From Haliotis asinina (Eukaryota; Mollusca; Gastropoda; Lepetellida; Haliotidae), in assembly GCF_037392515.1 (NCBI RefSeq), contig NC_090281.1:49204645-49268644 (forward strand): a stretch of DNA of 64,000 nucleotides, in the 5' to 3' direction. Below the pieces are notes generated by a model. It had not been told where the DNA came from. It searched no databases and was given only the letters and a program-made list of their open reading frames with translations. A program made the position numbers and the translations under genes. Positions within the stretch are counted from its first letter, which is position 1, and each line of letters starts with the position of its first letter. Shown piece after piece: positions 33,601 through 43,263 of this stretch.

Positions 33601-36600
33601 GTTGAATACAAGTATGATATTCAATATTTCTGCATATTACAAGAATATTGCAAAATATTCAAGTCATTGTTCTTTCATTACATTAGTGAATAGTGAGTCA
33701 CCCAGCATATGAACTACACAAGTTATCTCCCTTGCGACACATCTTGTCTGTGTCGCAAGTCGTCTTTTTGACAACTGAAATTGCAGAGGTTCGACTTAAT
33801 ATCATACTTCTGCATTCAGCGGCAGAGTTATGACATACTGATTTAAAATTGCTGAATAATGTTGTCTAACTCCAACCCACTGCAGGTTGCATGCATAGAT
33901 TCTTAGATTTCAACTGACCTTGCCTTTCTGTCATTCTCCAGAGCTTTCAGTATGAGCTCAGATATTTCTGTTACTTTGACAACTGCTATATTTGAACATC
34001 TTAACACCTGCAGAAAAAAAACAACAAAAACACTGAGCCATTAAAGAGTGAAAGAGAGAGAAACAAAGAGAGAAAGAGAGTAAACACACGGCTCAACATT
34101 TTTACTATGTTTTACTATGTTCAAGCTGCATGATGGTGGGGTACATTTATGTGGGAATAGAACCCAGCTTGTATGTTACATGTATGAGTTATGGTTTCCC
34201 ATTTTTAGCAATATTCCAGAAATATGACAGCAGGGGGTCCATAAATGGACTTCACAAATTGTACCAATGTAGGGAGTCGAACCCGGGTCTTTGACGTGAT
34301 GAGTGGACAACCACTAGGCTACCCCACTGTTATATGAAGTGACTTGTGTTGAACACATCCTCACTGTGTGGTAACAGAGAGCCTGAAGTGATATAGGTCC
34401 TAATGTAATAAAATCCAAAGCATATCATGGTGTTGACAAACCGAGAGTCATAATTTACGATCTCCAACCAGGACTGTGGGTGCCTGATTGATTTGGCAAA
34501 AGGAAGCCACCCTGCAAATCCTTGCAAAAAAGAACCCCCAAAACAAGCACCTGTTCCTTGAGAAGTAGCATTTCTCCAGTGATCTGCAGCATACAGATCT
34601 CGCGGTGTTTGTTCATCCCAATCACCATTTTCCCATCCATCACCTTCTCTTCCACCAGGCTTGGGTCTACCAACAGGTGCTTGCTAGCAAAGCAGGGCAA
34701 AACATGTTACAATACTATTTCACAATCACATACAAATGCATTTGCCAGCCATTACCAACCAAAGAAACAATATCTATACAAAGACATAATTGTCCCCTAT
34801 AAAATTCTATTGCCAGGGTGCAATGAACATACTCTGTATCCCCTTGTAACTGTGACTTCCCTATGTGCACAAGACCTATACTTGTACGCATGATCACCCT
34901 TTCTGTATATGACCTACCCTTGTACACTGGACCTGCCCTTATATACATGACCTACCACTGTATACATGACCTACTACTGTATACACAGGACCTAATTTTC
35001 TGTATATGACCAATCCTTGTCTACACAACCTACCACTGAAAACATGATCTATCATTGTATACCTGACCTACCCATGTACACATGACCCATCCTCCTGCAT
35101 ATTATCTACCCTTGTACACAGGACTTACCCTTGTATACATGACCTCCTTGTGTACACATGGTCTACCCTGAACACACAGCCTACCCTTGTACTCATGTCC
35201 TACCCATGTATACACCATTGTGCACATGTCCAACCCCTGTATACACCCTGTACACATATCTTCCCCTTGTATACACCCTTGTGCATAAGTTCTCCCCTTG
35301 TATACACCCTTGGGCTCATGTCCTCCCCTTGATACACCCTTGTACACATATCTTTCTCTTGAATACACCCTTGTGCACAGGTTCACCCCTTGTATACATC
35401 CTTGGGCTCATGCCCTCCCCTTGATACACCCTTGTACACATATCTTTCTCTTGAATACACCCTTGTGCACAGGTTCACCCCTTGTATACACCCTTGTGCA
35501 CATGTCCTCCCCTTGTTTACACCCTTGTACTCATGTCCTACCCCTGTATACACCCTGTACACATATCTTCCCCTTGTATACACCCTTGTGCACATGTCCT
35601 CCCCTTGTTTACACCCTTGGGCTCATGTCCTCCCCTTGATACACCCTTGTACACATATCTTTCTCTTGAATACACCCTTGTGCACAGGTTCACCCCTTGT
35701 ATACACCCTTGTGCACATGTCCTCCCCTTGTTTACACCCTTGTACTCATGTCCTACCCCTGTATACACCCTGTACACATATCTTTCTCTTGAATACACCC
35801 TTGTGCATAGGTTCACCCCTTGTATACACCCTTGTACATGTCCCCCCCCCTTGTACACATATCCCCCCCTTGTACACACCCTTGTACACATGTCCCCCCC
35901 TTGCATACATGTCCTCCGCTTGCATACACCCTTGTACTCATGTCCTCCCCTTGTATACACCTTTGTGCACATGTTCTGCCCTTGTATACACCCTTGTACA
36001 GAGGTGCTCCATTTGTATACACCCTTGTACACGTCCTCCCCTTGCATACAAGTCCTCCTCTTGTATACACCCTTGTACATGTCCTCCCCTTGTATACTTC
36101 CTTGCACACGTCCTCCCCTTGTATACATGTCCTGCTCTTGTATTCTTGTATACACCCTTGTACACGTCCTCCCTTGTATACACCCTTGTACACATGTCCT
36201 CCCTTGTATACACCATTATACATGTCCTGTGTAAAGATGACCTCCATTTGTTCACATGATGAGCCGTAATTCGTAACAGTTACCTACCCTTGTGTGAAGA
36301 AAGCAAATGTGCAGCATATGGGCATATGGTGTACGCTGAGAGGTACCGGGTCTCGCTCCTCTGGGCTGTGCTGAAACACACCGTAACAGCACGCTACTCT
36401 GACTGTAATACATGACGATGACATTATGTAGTCAGTGTTGATTCCCTCAGCATTAAAGTCAGTCCAGCATCATGTTGCTGTTCATACAAGCTGAAGCTGT
36501 GACTGTGTCAGGCAGCAGTATGTCTACCTTACCAGCGGCTGCTATAGCCCAAACTGGGAAAATTGATCTCCATCATTAGACTCAAGCCAGTGGGAGGAAG

Positions 36601-39600
36601 CTGACATCTGGTCAGGCCTCGTAAAGCCAAACCCTGGCTGTACTGTGACCTGTACTTTATAAATACAAGACCATACCTTCCATTTATTCTATTCTTCAAG
36701 CAGCAGTGAATATGGTTTTACACCATCTTTAGTACTAGTCCACCAATATCATAGTGGAAGACACCAGAAATGGGCTTCACACATTGTACTCATGTGTGGC
36801 ATCGAACCCGGGTCTTCAGCTTGTTTGAACAAATGCCTTGAGCACTAGGTTACCCCATCGCCCCCCTTCAAGCAGAAATGTACAAGCACCTACCACAGTG
36901 ACCTCCTCCCCAGAGACTGTCACATCTGGACGTCTGAAATGCACAAAATTGATAGAAATTATTAGTTATTCCACAGCATAAGTGAAGCAATGTCCTTGTA
37001 TTGCTTCCATCAACGAAAAGATGCAACCCATTTGGCAACACCCACTAGTGGACTTCATCTCCTCATGCTGACTAAGAATGGGTGGGGTCGTATCACATGA
37101 TACTGTTTTGAATCATATCATAGATTTTGTCAACGATTGTTTAATGTTGATGGCTGAATGTCTATATGAAGTCATTTATATGGGGGCTGAACCTCACAGT
37201 GCACCTGCATACTCTACCCGCATACAACATAATGGACATTATTACCATGGTTACCCCAAGTTGCCTGTGAAGTGCTAGAAGGTTAGCAGTCACCAGACTT
37301 ATCCCACCAGCTACCCATTTACTGCTGAATGAACCAAGGCAATTTTGAATAAACTCACTTGATTGACGTGATTAACATGTGTCATATGTGCTTCAATGTG
37401 GGGCAGGACTGAAGTAAAAGATAGTCAAGGAGCTATCACCACTTTAAGGTGTCCAGATATGTTCACCGCCCATCAATATGTATTGCCATACTAGAATAAC
37501 AGAAACATACATATTGCAAAACTAACTCAGGAATTTCTGAAGCGAGTCTCCAACTGACGACAGGCTGACCATAAAAAGTTCCACTTTCTCAAATCACTTT
37601 ATACAGTGATATTTTGCAATTATTTGATAAACCTAAGCCAAACATGTATATTTATGTCTTGACCAATGATCAAGAATCAACAGATGAAGGTTTACAAAAG
37701 AAGGGGAACCTGAACTTCCATTTTGGATAGGAAGTATAAGCATTAACAATTTATGAATGGAGAAACATTTCTCTCATAGAATGTCAAGAAACTATCACCT
37801 GACCACGAGCATCTCCTGAAGCTTTTCATATTGCCTAACAAGCTTCAACTGAGCTGTTTCTGGGACTACTGACTCAGATGCTAAAACTTCAATTGCTAAA
37901 CCTCATGTTGTTTCCTATATGCCCTGCACCCAAATTATTTTACGTTTGGACAAAAGGGCCATGACTGAGAAGTACCAAATACAGTTGGTTTAATCTAACC
38001 CTACCTGAAGTGAGTGATGGCAGCAATGGCCGCCACACTGGCAGCATCCAACAGGTTCCCTTCATAGTTGAGTGCATGGATGTCCACACGGATAGCCCAT
38101 ACCTGCAACATTAACAAAATGTGAGGAACATACTTGTCCACTCAGAAAAAAAGTAAGGACAGCCCACACCTGCAACATCAACAAGATGTGAGCAACAGAC
38201 TTGTCCATTCAGAACAAAGTGGGGACAGACCACACCTGCAACATCAACAAGATGTGAGCAACAGACTTGTCCATTCAGGACAAAGTGGGGACAGACCACA
38301 CCTGCAACATCAACAAGATGTGAGCAACAGACTTGTCCATTCAGGACAAAGTGGGGACAGACCACACCTGCAACATCAACAAGATGGGAGCAACAGAATC
38401 ATCCCTTCAGGACACCTGCAACATCAACACTTTGTGGGCAACAGACTTGACCCCTTGGGACCAAATAGGAATACCCCACACCTGCATCAGCAACAAGAAA
38501 TGAGCAAGAAACATGTTCCCTTGGAGACACTATACCTTCTCCCCAGCCACAATACACAGTGACTCAGTGTCGACACAACGGGACTCCTTCAGGCATCGTT
38601 CAAGAAGACGAGTCAGCTCCACACCAAACTCAGATGGCCTGGTACAGAAAAGGGATTTATATGGTTCTTCATGACATTATATTTAAAGAAATACAGCAGG
38701 ACAGTTTAACCAAAGTTTTACAAAGTAATCTCTATCACAATTTATCATAGGATACTTTGCTAATTTATAAACTTTCAAGAATTTTGACACTTATGCACTA
38801 TATACATACTGGTTGCTTGAAAACTTCAAATGACATGACACATAAAGGGTTCATTATAACCTGAGTGTATGAGACTTGAGCAAACAATTTCATTCCTGAG
38901 ATTTGCTTTATATCATACCTCCCTATTTCAAAACTTGGTGAAGCCATGGGAGATAACTCCACATTGACAAACAGAACTCCATCTGTTGGTCGTGTAGGTT
39001 TTGGTTCTGTAATTTCACATGACACTTGAGCTAAAACCCTGAAAAAGAAATATGAAATACTTTCTTTTATCTGTATCTGACTCCTGATACAAATAAAATT
39101 CCATCTAATAACCATTAATGTGGTTTCTTTCATAATACATTATTATTTAATAATACTGTTGATGGTGAATATAACCATGGATTTGAAAGGTGGATCATGT
39201 TCGTTCATCAGTACGTATTAACAAGTCATACAAACTTAGTAACCATGGTAAGTGTTGTACTCTTACTAGTCTCCACAGAAACATAATCAATTAGAACATG
39301 ACAACCAATGATCCATGTAAAGGGTATCAGGTACATTCCCTAGAGTTTCCGCTGTGTCAATGACTAATGAGACAGAGTTGTCAATAAGCCGCACTTATGA
39401 GTCATGTTTAATTAGCTCCTCATAAATATACAGATAAATAACTACAACCTTTAACCCAAATCAACAAAAAGTTCCTTGATGAGCAAAAACAAACAGAAAC
39501 TCAAATTATTCAAAAATCATTATGAATGGAATAGACAGTAAATTTGTACATAGTAAAATACTTGAAATAAAGAATGGAAATGGATTGGTCAACCTCACTA

Positions 39601-40811
39601 GTAAATGAACAATTTTTTTGATTTTATAATAATCATATCTCTCTGAAGTAAATGAATACAAAGCCCACCAATATGTCTGTTACTGGTAACAATCATTGCC
39701 AATAATGGGTTCTGGAAAGGTAAAACACCCCAAAACAACAAAATTCATACTTTATTAGAAATAGCAAGTGAGTGAGTTTAGTTTTATACCGCATTCAGCA
39801 ATGTTCCAGCTATTTAGCAACAGTCTGTAAATAATCAAGTCTGCACCAGACAACCCAGTGATCAACAACATGAGCACTGATCTGTGCAAATGTGAACCAA
39901 TGACATGTCAACCAAACCTGACCACCTGATACCATCAGTTGCCTCTTACGACAAACATAGCAAGTCTTTTGTTGCAAGCATGGGTTGCTGAAGACTTATT
40001 CTACCCCAGATGTTCATGGGTCAATCAAATGTAAATGTGATAGATTTAGAGATGACAGGTAACATATCATAGGAAGTTCCCTCCTAAGATATACCTTGTG
40101 TCTCCTAACTGAACTTGACAGCAGCCTCGATCCACTCCAAATGATATCTTTAGTTTCCTGTAATCGTATGCTTGTCTTCCATCAAATCTCTGCAAAGCAA
40201 TGAAGGAACAAAGGGCAATAAAGATGCTGATTTTCATCTAGCTACATCAGTAATTCTGTAAGATATATCATATGTGAGCTTGGTAAAGTTAGCCATTGAT
40301 AAACTTCATACATGTTGATAGCTGTTCACTAAATATTGACTGAATCTTATTAGATACAGGACATGTAGCTTTGAGCAAAAATGTCTGACAGAAATGAATA
40401 TATTTCACATCATTGTTGTGTGGTACACTGTTTTACCATGAATTACTAACAGAAAAATGTCCTGAACATAATTTAGAAGCAGATCAGGAATTAAGTCCTA
40501 AATTTGCACATTGTGTCAGAAAATGAAAAATATTTTTTCTATCAAACAAATTAATTCACAGTATTATCCACAACACATTTTTCATATCAAAAATCATTAA
40601 TAATCTTTCCTATTGACTACACTTCCTAATATTGATCATTTTAGTCAGACATACAGTTTGGTGAAAACATTCCTGTTAACGGTATTCCAGTCATATCAGG
40701 AGAAATATTCTGATATCTGAGTAAACCTTTGGCTGATTTAGGTGTGAGAAGTTTACTCACTTGGCACTCATATTTGAGGTTTCTGGCACATTTTGACATC
40801 TTGAAAGTAAG

Positions 40812-40871
<60 letters not shown>

Positions 40872-43263
40872 AAAAGTAGATAAGTAGAGTTATCATTCCC
40901 AGTAAGTTGTCCTTTAAACATTAACATCAAATACCATGCTGATTTATTCTTTCATAATTACATCATCATGATTATGTCATAACAATCAATGCAAATGCAA
41001 ACTAGTCAGGACACGTTACTTTCTTATCATCACTTGCCCTGTGGCAAGTGGGTTTTAAAACATTTTTGGGGCCCTGATTTGCATTGGAAGTAGAACTGGA
41101 TATTGTTCTGAGTGCTACTACATATCCAGCCATGAAGATCCAGTACATGGGACACTGCAAAGACATGAGGTATGGCTGACACAATCACAAGGATAACATG
41201 ACTGTCTGCATATTCATATGACTTATAAACATAAGTCTACGCCTTATGATATCAATTCATTGCATTGATGAAAAATGTTCCAGTCTTGGCGAAATGAAGT
41301 CAACTTAATGCAATGGGTGTGACATTTCAGTGTACGTACCAACACCGGTTCCATTATCAAGCAAGTGATACGAAACGTTGTAACAAGGGGACTATAGGCA
41401 TAGCGCATACAACTGACAAGGTTAATGTACATTGGATTGCTAATTAATGATTTGATCAGTGTACGTGTAGTACAAAGTAAAGGTGATTAAAGAAATATGG
41501 AGAATGGGTTTGTACAACAGAACAGTTGATGTACACTGAGATCGTAATTAGGAAGTTGAAGAGAGTAGATTGATGTACCCTCTAACTGGTTGTGATTGCA
41601 ATACGAAAATGGAATCAAGGAAGTCAATTGGACAAGCAAAGTTTGGGTGGATTACTGGTGATCTTTATTTAGATGGTGATTGGTCAAGTATAAACTTTAT
41701 TAACTGTGTTACAGACAGATTGTAAAATCAGTCATTTCGTAGAATGACAAAAAAATTCAGTCATTTCTCTTAATAACTTAATCTACAGAAGTGGATCACA
41801 CTTTCAACATAACTTTTTGTCACAAACAGTTAAAACTATTGTGGTAACGACTGTAGTACTGAAGTATATTAAATTTGTTGACAAAATGGCTGACCCTCTT
41901 AGTCATTTCACAAAACTACTGAAATTGTTAGTCATTTCACAAAATGACTGATTTCACTATCTGACTTAAACATATCTAATCACTAGGCAGATATATATAT
42001 ATATATATGTATATTCTCCTTGTTACAACTTGGTTATAGGATGGGAAAGCCTCATTTCCAAAACAGATAGCCCAAATTCATGTGGTTTTCACGGCAATAG
42101 TTATGGTTGCATGAACACGGAATGTGGCTCTCCCTGCTATTCTGACATAACAAGCATAGTGATTCAAACAAGTTTCCATATTTAACAAAGCATGACAATA
42201 TCTGCAAAACACAAATGTTCAATGTTGATGTCAGTAGTGAAAATAAGGATGTTGTCACTAACACGGTGCAGGAACTGGTCGCCACCTTCTGTCTGGGAAT
42301 ACTTCTCCATCTGGATCTGGGGTCTGCTGGCAGGAATGCGGGGCAAGGTCTTGCGTCTCTGTCGGTACAGAATGGTGGTTAGGGACTTCAGAGCTGGTAT
42401 CTGCTTCAGAAAGTCGTCTGAGATGGAGTCATGATGCTGGGGTAATCTTGAGATCTCCTCGCTGTAGATGGTGGGTATGGGAGTTGTTTCAGTCCTTGTT
42501 CTCTCCATCAGTCTTGCTTTGAAGGCATCAACTTCAAACTCAAAAGGCAGGGCATCGTGACAGTGACCCATGATCTCAATAGTGTGAAGCATCTCACCCA
42601 GAGTTGTGATTCGTGCTGTGCACTCAGCAACAACACAAGACCAGTATTTTCTTTCACTGCGACTGCTCTTGCACCGAAACTTGTATCCATTATAGTACAA
42701 ATGCCTGCCTCCTCTCACACTCTCAATAAACTTTACTGGAACTTGCGAATATGCCATGGTTCTCACATGGAGTGAACTAGAGGTCACTTACATATGTCAT
42801 GGACCATCGAGATTGACTCAGTGTCAGTTAAGTGTAAATTACACCTGCCTTTTATATGCAAATCCACCATGATTGTGGCACACTTTGAGTAAGAAAGAAA
42901 TCAGGTTGACTAATCTGGACTAGAGTTTACTGATTTCTTATGTGAACACAAAATTTTAAATAGGGAGGGTCTTTCATCAGTGTTACTTTCCCAGCTGTAG
43001 TCGTTCTTGAAATGTGGCTTTCCCGACCTGACCCCTACAACTCTTTGAATCACTTGCTTGATAAGCGGTGTTAGTACATACACCGGCCCCTATACACCGA
43101 AACGTCGCACTCAATGCAATAAAGAAGTTAACTATCCACAGAACCGTCATCTATACATCTTCAAAAATGCCTCTCAAAGAAGTTACTATTAAACAACCTT
43201 GTGCTCGGTGATTGCTTTCAAAATGAATTCTCTTTCGCAGTTGGACAGTGGTGTTTCCCGCAT
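30534..43263 (-). CDS. EXOSC9: Exosome component 9 (RRP45), fourteen coding exons, 432 aa
   Basis: Exons in order: 43198-43263, 40095-40189, 38919-39038, 38536-38638, 38005-38102, 36894-36933, 36288-36370, 34551-34683, 33919-34007, 33415-33570, 32750-32780, 31703-31841, 31135-31207 and 30534-30606. An in-frame TAA lies upstream at 43294. The start MRETPLSNCEREFILKAI matches the EXOSC9 N-terminus. Residues 23-275 are the RNase PH fold, with DGRQAYDYRK, FGVDRGCC, CVDTESLCIVAGEKVWAIRV, SVHHMPIC and VDPSLVEEKVMDG all typical of RRP45. The acidic tail has VIDLDSGSEEE (385-395), which resembles the SUMO-interacting and acidic stretch of the human tail, and ends in a Lys-rich KGKKKKKK. The protein is a structural, non-catalytic subunit of the nine-subunit exosome ring for RNA decay and processing in nucleus and cytoplasm. 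Length matches the human protein (about 440 aa). A six-Ala run (about 369-374) comes from a GCA repeat. The gene is tail to tail with cyclin A and divergent from an unidentified gene. Confidence 0.97.
30690..30782 (+). mobile_element. SINE family A fragment in EXOSC9 intron 13
   Basis: Contains 'gtcagacttgctgacttg', 'catgtcgtcagttcc' and 'gctgttgatcactggact'. Head and tail are missing. Confidence 0.6.
30886..31126 (+). mobile_element. SINE family A copy in EXOSC9 intron 13
   Basis: Head 'actcatgaagatccaggtta' through 'gatcaatgctcatgctg' and 'cagccatatagctggaatat' to an AACTCACTCACTCA tail. The tail ends about 9 bp from the exon 13 donor. Confidence 0.8.
31135..31207 (-). CDS. EXOSC9: EXOSC9 coding exon 13
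   Basis: Encodes VIDLDSGSEEETTMTLSHDD and LLTQ. The acceptor ATTTCAG ends at 31208 and the donor GTGGGT starts at 31134, phase 2. The hydrophobic-acidic motif resembles the SIM-like tail of vertebrate EXOSC9. A SINE A tail ends about 9 bp beyond the donor. Confidence 0.88.
31333..31525 (-). mobile_element. SINE family A copy in EXOSC9 intron 12
   Basis: Diverged copy: 'gtttgttgtttaatgtcaca', 'agtaatcgagtctgag', 'gaccaccagatccc' and 'tgacaagcatgggtta' blocks in family order. Confidence 0.7.
31703..31841 (-). CDS. EXOSC9: EXOSC9 coding exon 12
   Basis: Encodes DKGLAAIGEGGQSTWEIDVD, then a six-Ala run from a GCA repeat (31741-31758). IGEGxxxxW is shared with vertebrate EXOSC9. The acceptor TTACAG ends at 31842 and the donor GTAAGG starts at 31702, phase 1. 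Confidence 0.9.
32750..32780 (-). CDS. EXOSC9: EXOSC9 coding exon 11 (31-bp microexon)
   Basis: Encodes PEDSIEVKIL. The acceptor TTTTCAG ends at 32781 and the donor GTGAGT starts at 32749. Its phases (2 in, 0 out) fit the neighbours. It lies in the poorly conserved acidic tail, so support comes from splice sites and phase only. Confidence 0.75.
33113..33208. repeat. 48-bp tandem duplication in EXOSC9 intron 10
   Basis: Two essentially identical copies of a 48-bp unit starting 'aatcaagactctgattggct' lie head to tail. The low divergence indicates a recent event. Confidence 0.9.
33415..33570 (-). CDS. EXOSC9: EXOSC9 coding exon 10
   Basis: Encodes ASGEKCGFAESVEPKKITGT and an acidic stretch ending DDDIQIV. 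The acceptor ATGACAG ends at 33571 and the donor GTTAGT starts at 33414, phase 2. The GFAES motif is conserved with vertebrate EXOSC9; the rest of the tail is not. Confidence 0.9.
33919..34007 (-). CDS. EXOSC9: EXOSC9 coding exon 9
   Basis: Encodes VLRCSNIAVVKVTEISELIL and KALENDRKA. The acceptor TCTGCAG ends at 34008 and the donor GTCAGT starts at 33918, phase 2. Confidence 0.95.
34186..34330 (-). mobile_element. SINE family B copy in EXOSC9 intron 8
   Basis: Minus-strand tRNA-like head with GTAGCCTAGTGGTT and GGGTTCGACTCCC, then the 'caaatttgtgaagtcca' and 'atatttctggaatattgct' blocks. Confidence 0.8.
34551..34683 (-). CDS. EXOSC9: EXOSC9 coding exon 8
   Basis: Encodes KHLLVDPSLVEEKVMDGKMV, IGMNKHREICMLQI and the rest to LLLKEQ. 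The acceptor TTGCTAG ends at 34684; the donor GTGCTT at 34550 is weak but gives the conserved KEQ-VLRCS join. Confidence 0.95.
34890..36240. repeat. Degenerate tandem array filling most of EXOSC9 intron 7
   Basis: About 1.35 kb of units built on 'ccttgtatacacccttgtg' and 'cacatgtcctcc', with local period near 31 bp and larger internal duplications of about 94 and 224 bp (for example the 'gggctcatg' blocks near 35310, 35404 and 35628). Units are rich in alternating purine-pyrimidine stretches (TGTATACAC, TGTGCACATGT). Long open frames on both strands (for example 35390-36259 plus and 35538-36155 minus) are products of the repeat, not genes. Divergence rises toward the left end. Confidence 0.93.
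36288..36370 (-). CDS. EXOSC9: EXOSC9 coding exon 7
   Basis: Encodes HSPEERDPVPLSVHHMPICC and TFAFFTQ. The acceptor GTTTCAG ends at 36371 and the donor GTAGGT starts at 36287, phase 2. Confidence 0.95.
36712..36866 (-). mobile_element. SINE family B copy in EXOSC9 intron 6
   Basis: Minus-strand head with GTAACCTAGTGCTC and GGGTTCGATGCC, then the 'caatgtgtgaagcccat' and 'ctatgatattggtgga' blocks. The CTCA tail is lost. Confidence 0.8.
36894..36933 (-). CDS. EXOSC9: EXOSC9 coding exon 6
   Basis: Short 40-bp exon encoding RPDVTVSGEEVTV. The acceptor ATTTCAG ends at 36934 and the donor GTAGGT starts at 36893, phase 0. Confidence 0.92.
38005..38102 (-). CDS. EXOSC9: EXOSC9 coding exon 5
   Basis: The acceptor ATGTTGCAG ends at 38103 and the donor GTAGGG starts at 38004, phase 2. 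It encodes VWAIRVDIHALNYEGNLLDA and ASVAAIAAITHF. Copies of its acceptor fill the upstream intron. Confidence 0.95.
38103..38500. repeat. 66-bp tandem array made of the EXOSC9 exon 5 acceptor region
   Basis: The unit is 66 bp; on the minus strand each contains 'cttgttgatgttgcaggtgt', a near copy of the real exon 5 acceptor and the first bases of the exon. Acceptor-like CAG/GT junctions lie at 38169, 38235, 38301, 38367, 38415 (shorter unit) and, mutated, near 38481. The real one is at 38102/38103. The array occupies nearly all of the 433-bp intron 4. Confidence 0.92.
38536..38638 (-). CDS. EXOSC9: EXOSC9 coding exon 4
   Basis: The acceptor TGTACCAG ends at 38639 and the donor GTATAG starts at 38535, phase 0. 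It encodes RLLERCLKESRCVDTESLCI and VAGEK. Confidence 0.95.
38919..39038 (-). CDS. EXOSC9: EXOSC9 coding exon 3
   Basis: The acceptor TTTTTCAG ends at 39039 and the donor GTATGA starts at 38918, phase 2. It encodes VLAQVSCEITEPKPTRPTDG and ELSPMASPSFEIG. Confidence 0.96.
39764..40022 (-). mobile_element. SINE family A, full-length copy in EXOSC9 intron 2
   Basis: Complete block order from 'agtgagtgagtttagtttta' to 'agatgttcatgggtc'. It includes the 'agcatgggttgctgaagac' head segment. Confidence 0.88.
40095..40189 (-). CDS. EXOSC9: EXOSC9 coding exon 2
   Basis: The acceptor CTTTGCAG ends at 40190 and the donor GTATAT starts at 40094, phase 2. It encodes RFDGRQAYDYRKLKISFGV and the following RGCC motif. 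Confidence 0.95.
40811..40875. repeat. Compound microsatellite (TC)n-(CA)n-(A)n
   Basis: A TC run, a CA run and a 27-base A run in direct succession, in EXOSC9 intron 1. Confidence 0.98.
41716..41963. mobile_element. MITE-like element with long terminal inverted repeats
   Basis: The left end 'cagattgtaaaatcagtcat' and the reverse of the right end 'cagatagtgaaatcagtcat' differ at two of 20 positions, and similarity continues inward for over 50 bp with a second AGTCATTT unit in each arm. No coding capacity exists in 248 bp. No clear target-site duplication is visible, so the superfamily is unknown. It lies in EXOSC9 intron 1. Confidence 0.55.
42182..42787 (-). mobile_element. FLYWCH zinc-finger/MULE-type transposase-derived frame, 201 aa
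   Basis: A FLYWCH domain spans about residues 18-79: FIESVRGGRHLYYNGYKF, then W49, C51, C56 and H75/H77, the expected C2H2 zinc ligands. The linker (ERTRTETTPIPTIYSEEISR) is the kind seen between FLYWCH and MULE domains. Residues 168-197 (GDQFLHRVSDNILIFTTDIN to LCFAD) match the start of MULE transposase domains, where intact proteins continue into a W-x-x-DGTF catalytic region. Here the frame stops, so the catalytic core is absent. It sits in EXOSC9 intron 1 on the same strand, with two possible starts (M1, M11). FLYWCH-only proteins derived from such transposons are known in animals, so this may be a truncated transposon or a domesticated gene; an acceptor-like TTTTGCAG at its 3' end leaves room for a spliced tail. 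Intact frame favours fairly recent or selected. Confidence 0.65.
43198..43263 (-). CDS. EXOSC9: EXOSC9 coding exon 1
   Basis: Encodes MRETPLSNCEREFILKAITE plus HK. The donor is GTTGTT at 43197, weak but phase 0 and directly joined by sense to RFDGRQ in exon 2. Confidence 0.9.

Noticed and set aside
35390-36259. Long open frames on both strands in EXOSC9 intron 7
   Set aside because: They follow the degenerate tandem array, occur in several frames on both strands and lie inside an intron with good splice sites on each side.
38111-38562. Open frames with 22-residue repeats in EXOSC9 intron 4
   Set aside because: They are the translation of the 66-bp array in both directions, not a repeat protein.
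40755-40795. Short minus-strand MSKCARNLKYECQ segment with a GTGAGT donor, considered as an EXOSC9 first exon
   Set aside because: The segment at 43198-43263 matches the known EXOSC9 N-terminus far better and has an in-frame upstream stop.
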